DNA of 64,000 nt, taken from NCBI GenBank assembly GCA_002917075.1, contig NTMA01000001.1, positions 372,001-436,000 of the forward strand, written 5' to 3'. The notes beneath the pieces were generated by a model that was not told the origin of the DNA, ran no database searches, and saw only the letters and a program-made list of their open reading frames with translations. This DNA is from Hawksworthiomyces lignivorus (lineage: Eukaryota > Ascomycota > Sordariomycetes > Ophiostomatales > Ophiostomataceae). How positions within the stretch are numbered: position 1 is the stretch's first letter; the number at the start of each line of letters is the position of its first letter. This document shows, piece by piece, positions 57,512 to 64,000 of this stretch. A program made the translations under genes and the position numbers.

Positions 57512-58344
57512 CCAGACTGGCGAGCCTGGTATTGATATGCATCTTAAAACGGCCCCAATCGCTATCGCCGAATACTGATCTTTTGCCAGATGAATATTTA
57601 CCATGGTTATGTTACATGCGGTGTCGCAACCAGTCAACGGCCATAGGTGAGACAGAACGAGGAAGCTAGGCAATTAAGCCTCGCTCGTGTCACGTAACGT
57701 AAGCAGCCTGGAATGGCGCGTCTCACTTCGTAGTCGTAGAATGTCAGCTCTGGGACTTACATCGCTGCAGAGCGGTAAACGATGACGGTGAAGAAAGAAA
57801 GAGGAAAACAAGGTACTGAGAGAGATCGAAACTGCTCTCAGCAGTCCGTGCTCTCCCGAGCATCCGGCATCTGCATACGTGTTCGTCGTCCGCATGCCAC
57901 GCAGCAGATTTCTCGTAGGCTAGACTGGGATGCTCTATTGATTTGGAAACAGCAAAATACAGTGGCGCGGATCTTGCACTAGTGGATGCAGGGTTCCTCT
58001 TTCCTCAATCGTGAAAGCGCGGCTGCGATTTCCCTGGTTCTGTTCTGGACCGGTCTTTTGGACAGAATATGCACGCCTCGTACCTGCCCATGCTGCCCTC
58101 TGCAATTCATCTCCTTTGACCAAAAAAGATCGTGGCTGCCTCTTCATGTCAGCAGGTCGAGCAGGCAGACCGAGTGAGAGTTCTTCAGCTAGCGTGAGAT
58201 CAAAGTAAGACTGCATATGTACATATTCGTACATCTGCGCATTGCACATGCACATAGCTCTTCAAGGTGCTTATTGTTTGTGGGAAGAGGGGAGAGGGGA
58301 GAGGGGGGTTTACGAGTACGTTGTGTGGTTGTGTCTCGCGTTGC

Positions 58345-58381
58345 GGTGTGTTTGGTGTGTTTGGTGTGTTTTGGTGCGTTT
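58345..58381. repeat. Tandem GGTGTGTTT repeat
   Basis: Four copies of a 9-10 bp unit (GGTGTGTTT twice, GGTGTGTTTT, GGTGCGTTT) trailing into GGGCTTGTTTGGGC. Non-coding. Confidence 0.75.
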
Positions 58382-58620
58382 GGGCTTGTTTGGGCATGTC
58401 TCCGAGATCTGCCTCGCCCACTCAGAGTTCGCGGCTGGCTCTGACACTTCGCCTTGAGGGAGATCGCTGCTTCCCAAACCATTTTACTTTTGTATGTAAC
58501 TATATCCGAGGGAGAGGGAAGGAGCAATCCCATGTGGGAACGAGCTATGACTAGCCTGCGCTTTCCCCCTCCTCCTCTCCAAAGTCAAGCTTTCTCGCGT
58601 TCCCAGTTTCGTCTTCCCAG

Positions 58621-59766
58621 GCCGCCTTTTACTTGGACAAACTCCGAACTCATACAGGTAAATCCCCCCCTTTTATCTATTGCCCTCCTAAGCCACCCGC
58701 GACCGTTTTTTCTTCGTTCTTCTTGTTCACTTTTTCCTCTTTGTGCCTTGCTCCATTCGTATTTGCTCGTATCATGATTAATATGATCTGATTGCATTCT
58801 AGCTCTCTGCCCCCTGGTCAGTCGCATTTTCTCGCAATTTTTTTTCCCCTTCTTTTCAACCGTTCTTACCTTGTCCATTTTCGCACTTTTCCATTTTTTT
58901 CTTTGCCAAACTGTTTAAATAGAAGAAAGATCTTGGCAAAATCCCCCCCCGAAACGCTTCCCCGTGCCTTATCCGGCTAACCCACACTTGTCCAGTCTCT
59001 CTTTCCCCCCTTTGTTAATACTCCCGCGTACCCGCCGCCATCTATTTCCTTCAGCTCCTTCCTTTCTCGCCTCCCCCCCCCCCCTTCTAACGAACCCCCG
59101 TATCGCCTTTCCTTATTAGACTGAACTCGCCCTTTCTTTTTTCCTTCCGCCGCCCAGACAAAGCCAAGAAAAAAAAGCGCCACAAACTTGCAGGCCCGAC
59201 TGCTGATGATCTCGACCTCAACCCCCTCCAAATTCCCTTTCCTTTTTTTCAAAAGGTTTGGGTTCTCCAAGCCGACTTGATCATGATTGACCATGAGCAT
59301 GTGTAAGTTTGCCCCTCTCTTATTCGTCTCGATGCCGAGTCTCTCGTGTGTAGCCTTGTCTTCCATTGCGGATGCGATCTGCTTCTTGTCGTGGAGCCAT
59401 CGTCTTGGCGCCCAGCGGACGGCTGCTTCTTGGCTGTCTTGTCTTTCGCATCTTCCTTGTCATTGCCATCCTCCCTTTCCCTGTTCTTTGTCCCCCTACC
59501 CAAGCATCTTCCCTCCCTTTCTGCTACTTCTATATCTCCGTTAAGATCTGTCTTCCATTGGTCTTCACGTCCCTCCTTTTGTCATTCCTCTCAGTTCCAA
59601 CGCGTCTTACCCATCGGACGAGAGACAATCCTTCCCCCACACGAACTCTGCCAAGAGATCGCCAAGGCTTTCACAACGTCAAGACCCGGCAGAGACAGAC
59701 ATACAGAATCTAGATAGCAGATACTAACTGATGCTTGACAGCTCTTGATGGTGTCCAAAATGTTGT
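58621..59766 (+). other. Candidate small exons upstream of the RING gene
   Basis: Four short open blocks with fair splice signals and compatible phases: 58621-58657 (GCCGCC...ACAG, then GTAAAT), 59158-59302 (then GTAAGT), 59595-59677 (then GTCAAG) and 59742-59766 (branch site TACTAAC before, GTACGT after). The second block translates to non-repetitive sequence such as LQIPFPFFQKVWVLQADL. Their phases chain into the exon at 60665. They could be the 5' part of the RING gene, part of a separate small gene, or a chance set; the last intron would be about 900 nt. A competing possibility is a signal-peptide-like frame starting at 59372 (MRSASCRGAIV, then a hydrophobic run). No start codon is established. 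Confidence 0.25.
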
Positions 59767-60664
59767 GTACGTATTATCTTGCCTTTGAACGTGGTCCTTT
59801 TCTGCTTGTGCTGCTTCTACCCGTCGCCTCTTCTCCTTTTTTTCGGATTGCTTTTCCCTCTCTTTCGCTTGTCTGCAGCCGTCTCTACGCTTGTGGCTTT
59901 TCGGCTCTCAAGCTGTCAGCGCTGCTGTTATCATTTCTCTACATGGAATTCGCGCATACCGTTCATCTCATTTCCGCTATTCGCGCGCGCGTTCGCGCCT
60001 GTTACCGGAGGTCCGGCTGGCAAAACTTTTTTTTTTCGCCCACCTGTTTTGTACGCTGGCTGTGCCCCTATGGGCTGTGCCTTGCCAAAGCGGAGCTGGC
60101 TGATTGCGCGGCCTGCCCTCACGTGCATCCCGCTTCAGCAGAATCCACAGCGACTAGCATCTGCACAAAAGCCATAAACGCCTTTGTCATGCTCCCTACG
60201 ACCTGCCAAATCCCGAGGAATGCGTCGGCAGTGCCAAATCGAGTCGATTGGTGTCTTTGCTCCCTTTCTCGAGGCCCTTAGGGTTGACGTTGTTTTTGGC
60301 CTTGCCCCTTTTTCTGCAAGTCCATCACTTCGCACGCCAATCTGCCTCTATCCCCGCAGAGCAGCGTTGCCAAGCCAGCCAAGCTTTGCTTGGCTGAACC
60401 AGTCCAATGGAACCAACCAACCAAACAACACTGACCCTGGCTTGATGGCATCAGTGACGGAACGCAATCGCATTAGTGGTCGCAAGGGAGCCATTAGATT
60501 GATAAACACCGCACTTCACATCTTGTCTACACTTTTTTATTTTATTTTTTTTTTCTTGCTGAATTTTTACCCATTTGCTTCTCTTCTTCCCTTTTTTATC
60601 CTTTTAGCTACCTCATTCTCTCTTCAGCTTTCCTAAACTAACGCTGTCGTCTTGTTTTAACTAG
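59767..60664. other. Unassigned region before the first firm RING-gene exon
   Basis: Either a long intron or the 5' leader of the RING gene. It ends with T-rich sequence, a CTAAC branch-like site (60638-60642) and the CTAG acceptor at 60661-60664. No gene can be assigned inside it. Confidence 0.35.
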
Positions 60665-62613
60665 CCTCCTGTTCAGCGACCCGATTTACGCCGGGCCGAA
60701 TACGGTCCCGAGCACTATCATCCGCAATCTTACTGCGGTATCGGTATGTATTGCGTCGGAAACTTGTCTCCTCTCTTTGCAACATGTTCTTCCTTGCGTC
60801 GGATACTAATACCATCCACAGAGCGACATTGCCTACTCCGATCATGTCACTGAGAACTTAACGGTCCTCACATCCAAGTACACAGAAACCGATAACGGCG
60901 TGCTCCAAGGCTTGCTCTATGTACCCGACCTTGATGCAGATGATCCGTGTATCGACTATGAACGCGAATACGTTCCCGATTCGGCTGTCCGCCAGGGCAA
61001 CCTGCCGGCTACCAACTACAACCTCATCGCCATAGCCCCTTGGTTCAACCCTAACTGCACCAAATCCTACCTTATTTCTGCGCGCTACGACCCCCTGCGC
61101 GCCTTCATCTTCTATCTTCCCTCTAGTGACACAGCCGAGCCTCCAGGCCCAGACTCAGACGTCTGGGACCTAGACGACGATGGACTATGGAAGACAGAGA
61201 ATCACTACCCGATCTTTGCTATCTCCGGCGCCTTTGGCTCCGAGATGATGTATCAGCTGAGTCTCTACTCTGGCAATCTTACCGATGTACCGTTCGGCGA
61301 GAACATTAGCGACTTGTACAATCCAGATCCCAACGACTATGTCCGTATATGGACCGAGCTCACAGTCAGCACCCCGACAGGCCTGCCGAATGTCTGGGTT
61401 TTTATTTTGGCTGTCATCGGCGTTCTTTTGGCCGTAATCACCCTCACTTCTCTCTTTATGCATTATGTCTGGCGACGTCGACGGAAAGACCTTCAGCGTC
61501 GCGTCATACTTGGCGAAATTAACCTTGAAGCTATGGGCATCAAGCGCCTCACAGTCCCAACGCAGCACATTCAAAAATTTCCGCTCTTCACATACAACTA
61601 TGATCCACCGCCGCCGCTGCCACCACCACCACCACCACCACCACCACCGCCCGTGGCGTCAGTGATGACTCGAAGTATGTCCGCATCTCCAATCTCCGCA
61701 ATAACAAGCGTCATGTCCCCTGTCTCCGCCACTTCTTCTGCCAATCTTATTTCACAACGCCTCTCAGGACAATCGCCATCTCACCCACCTCAACACCAGC
61801 ATCTGCATGCTGCTGCAAGAGGGGACAATATTTTGACCGCATCTCTCGACGTGCAGAGTCCCACGGCTTCTGAAAAGGACGGGAGAAGTGTTGCCGCCGT
61901 GCCAGCTGCCAATATCGCCTCGCCTGTTGTTGACATTACTGCTGCTGCGCCAGCCCCTGTTGTTGGGGACTTGGACTATCAGCCAGTATGTCAGATATGC
62001 CTCGAGCAATTCCAGAGTCGCGTCACGATTATTCGGGAACTCCCTTGCGGCCACATCTTTCATCCGGATTGCATCGACGAGTTTTTGTCTCAGATCAGCT
62101 CGCTCTGCCCACTCTGCAAAGCGTCCATGCTCCCTAAGAACTATTGCCCTCCTATCACCAACGCGATGGTACGCCGGGAGCGTGGCATCCGTCGGCTACG
62201 CGAACGCGTCGACGTAGCCGACCTCGATGCGGGAAGCAGTCATGGTCGAATACACAGCTGGGGTTCGTCGATAAAAAAGCATTTGCACAGTGCCACAAAC
62301 CGCTTATCGACGGCCCCCAGTTTTGGCACTGGCGTTGCTGACCGGGAATCCGGCATCGAGTTGAAGAGTCCGCAAAACCCGAATGTACAGCTGGATAGCC
62401 AGCCTCCTGCTGCTTCTCGCTCGGAAGCTACACGCAGGCGAATGCATCAGCTGGCAGGCACGGATGCCGACGAGGCAGAAGCTCGTGAAACAACATGTAA
62501 GTCTATTATACCATAGCTCGCTGCCACCAGTACCAGTATGTGTCTTTTTGCTGATTGCCTTGTCGGAAATAGGGAAGGAGAGGACGCGACGCATATTTGC
62601 AAGATTTCATTAA
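60665..62613 (+). CDS. Membrane RING-H2 E3 ubiquitin ligase (PA-TM-RING type), 5' end unresolved
   Basis: Three firm exons: 60665-60743, 60822-62496 and 62573-62613. Earlier exons with the start and signal peptide are not settled. The luminal part carries several N-glycosylation sites (NLT, NCT, NIS) and sequence resembling fungal PA-type domains (GVLQGLLYVPDLD, then NYNLIAIAPWFNPNCTKSYL). One transmembrane helix follows (VWVFILAVIGVLLAVITLTS), then a basic stop-transfer WRRRRKD. The cytosolic part has a polyproline run (DNA about 61608-61650) and a complete RING-H2: CQICLEQF, then PCGHIFHPDC, then CPLC. Such proteins ubiquitinate cargo in endomembranes. The last exon adds WKERTRRIFARFH, a basic/aromatic end seen in related fungal proteins; reading through instead would stop at 62516. 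Confidence 0.8.
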
Positions 62614-63595
62614 TCTCTCTTTATTATACTCTTGCATTGAAGAATTGCCGAGAACAGGAAGCAGGCAGCGGCCAGCAGAGTAAAAGGACTACGCAGACGC
62701 TTTAATGCTGCCTTATGGTTTCTCATTGTTATGACTGGTTTGTCAAGCATCATACCCATTTGCATTTATATTCTGGGCGATCGGATGAAAGCATCTCTCC
62801 CAGTCTTTTTACGACAAGGCGTTTGATTTATTATTTGGGCTAGGTTTTTGATACTGGCAGGCTTGTGTAGCCCGGAAAAGGATACGAAGAGGTCTTATGG
62901 GCAGGCAACCCCGGACGGGCGGCAATGCCTTTATTGTCTTTTTTTTTTCTGGGAAAGGCGCAAGATTTATGAAATGAACACGACGGCGTGCTGAAGTCCA
63001 CCCGTCTTTTGATAGATATGTACATAATCTTATACGATGGTCTTTATGTACACTAGGAGCTATGCCATCGAGTGCATGCTGCACCATGTGAGGCTTTCCA
63101 CCTCATAGCGAAAGAGTAACCAATACGAAAGGTTGCAAACGAACAAGTCCAAGTCGGTAATATATGTGGTGATAGTTCGCAATGCAAGAAGATGGACTCT
63201 GCTTTGATTGTTTGTGCCCCACTAGTTAATCATGTGAAACATATAAAAGATGCAAAAAAGGGTCATTTTCGTATAGTAGCACATTTAAAAAAACATAATT
63301 AAGTTCCCTCTGGAGTCGTCCAACAATAACGCCGATTGCTTGCTCTTCTTTTTGTTCTCCTTTCCCCGTTTCCCGACCTGCCCAAAAACGAAAAAGAAAA
63401 ATGCCATGGAGCACACAAAACGAAAGAAAAGAAAAGAAAAAGTATATATAAAATAGGTGAAAAGAGGGGGGACCTAAGAAAAAGGTAGAAAGGCGGTAGA
63501 GTTGCAGCGTAGACGGAACCAGAAAGACAAACGGCTCGTTTGGCTTTCGTGACTCTCGGCCGGCCGCCCCTCGTCCGGCCTACTCGTCGTCCGGC
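62614..63595. other. Convergent 3' region, RING gene and Ada3
   Basis: AT-rich spacer with A/T runs and AAGAAAAGAAAAG-type simple sequence near 63425-63440. No gene seen. Confidence 0.45.
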
Positions 63596-63606
63596 CTACT
63601 CGTCGT
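63575..63606. repeat. Perfect 16-bp tandem duplication across the Ada3 stop codon
   Basis: CCGGCCTACTCGTCGT occurs at 63575-63590 and again at 63591-63606. On the minus strand each copy encodes the last codons and TAG stop of the Ada3 frame, so the second copy places a duplicate in-frame-looking end just after the real stop. Confidence 0.9.
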
Positions 63607-64000
63607 CCGCCTCCTCGTACCAGGCCTCCTTCTCGCGCTTCATCAGCGGCGCCATCTCGGCCGGCTGGAAGATGCTGCTGCCCGGGTCGGCGGACCGCGG
63701 CACGCGCCGCAGCCGCTCGTCGTCGAAGACGGTGCCAATGTTCTCCATCCAGCGCTTGCGCCGCTCCATGAGCGTACGCGTCATGTCGCCGATGCCCGGG
63801 CGCGCCATGCCGGCAGCGGCGGCGGCCCCGCCGGCGCCAGCGCCGCCGGCCGCCGCACCGCCGCCCGGCCGCTTGCCCTTTTTGGACTTGCCCATGGTAC
63901 GGGTGCGCTTGAGGTAGGCGGCCTGGACCTGGCCGTCGAGGTCCTCGAGGATGGTCTGGTACTCCTGGTAGGCCATGCGCTCCTTGACCAGCTCGGCCAG
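63596..64000 (-). CDS. ada3: SAGA subunit Ada3/Ngg1, C-terminal part
   Basis: Partial gene: 134 codons plus the stop, running off the right edge of the window. Ada3 links the Gcn5 acetyltransferase module within SAGA/ADA complexes in the nucleus. The visible sequence matches the family's C-terminus: [20 protein letters not shown], then [14 protein letters not shown], an Ala/Gly-rich linker, [19 protein letters not shown], and [20 protein letters not shown] before an acidic end (EEADDE). The frame is open exactly to base 64000, so the N-terminal majority lies outside. The Ala/Gly linker (about 20 residues) looks expanded. Confidence 0.9.
   Translation of the reverse strand: MAELVKERMAYQEYQTILEDLDGQVQAAYLKRTRTMGKSKKGKRPGGGAAAGGAGAGGAAAAAGMARPGIGDMTRTLMERRKRWMENIGTVFDDERLRRVPRSADPGSSIFQPAEMAPLMKREKEAWYEEADDE

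Larger units (their letters stand above)
57052..58620. other. Intergenic region 3' of the GH45 gene
   Basis: No supported gene. It holds the GH45 3' end, a (GT)n microsatellite and a 9-bp GGTGTGTTT tandem repeat, both listed separately. Confidence 0.4.

Overview
The window looks like nuclear DNA of a filamentous ascomycete (Pezizomycotina, probably Sordariomycetes; I do not assign a species). Coding stretches are GC-rich with strong G/C third positions. Most introns are short (about 65-190 nt) with GT...CTAAC-like...AG signals. Start codons often sit in CA(A/C)CATGG-like contexts, and the families present (HET-C, plant-type single-chain urease, GH45 endoglucanase, GH47 mannosidase, lipin Pah1) fit a mould. 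Intergenic DNA is rich in pyrimidine tracts and A/T runs, and is unusually long in places (7.2 kb at 4913-12134, 4.8 kb at 46584-51406).

Layout, left to right: TAF9 (+, 519-1526); Pah1/lipin phosphatidate phosphatase (-, 2294-4912); a 7.2 kb gene-poor stretch with a possible decayed gene near 8.0-9.2 kb; a membrane/fibronectin-III/coiled-coil protein in three exons (+, 12135-16460); the mitochondrial twin-CX9C protein Cmc1 (+, 17276-18087); a D-amino-acid oxidase with a 26-nt first exon (-, 18605-19904); a GH47 alpha-1,2-mannosidase (-, 21390-23478); the ribosome biogenesis factor Utp11 (+, 25046-25924); an unrecognised tail-anchored-looking protein (-, 26437-28716); a Maf/ASMTL-type nucleotide pyrophosphatase (-, 31763-32761) head-to-head with a very small bHLH factor (+, 33381-33794); mitochondrial threonyl-tRNA synthetase (-, 34158-35918) head-to-head with an unrecognised single-pass membrane protein (+, 37104-39446); urease (+, 40461-43228); an HMG-box protein with an 859-nt first intron (-, 44739-46583); HET-C in five exons (+, 51407-54292); a secreted GH45 endoglucanase (+, 56276-57051); a membrane RING-H2 E3 ligase whose 5' exons are unresolved (+, to 62613); and the C-terminus of the SAGA subunit Ada3/Ngg1 (-, 63596 to the window edge).

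The genes do not form a cluster with one job. They are a normal eukaryotic mix of transcription (TAF9, Ada3, bHLH, HMG box), organelle biogenesis (Cmc1, mitochondrial ThrRS), lipid, nitrogen and carbohydrate metabolism (Pah1, urease, D-amino-acid oxidase, GH47, GH45) and self/non-self biology (HET-C). I see no biosynthetic cluster, intact transposon, tRNA, rRNA or CRISPR array. The most useful observations are gene-structure ones: a 7-codon first exon and a GC-AG intron in urease, a 13-residue terminal exon in the RING gene, and a 16-bp tandem duplication spanning the Ada3 stop codon. Two proteins could not be placed in a family, and the FN3 protein has an unusual domain combination.
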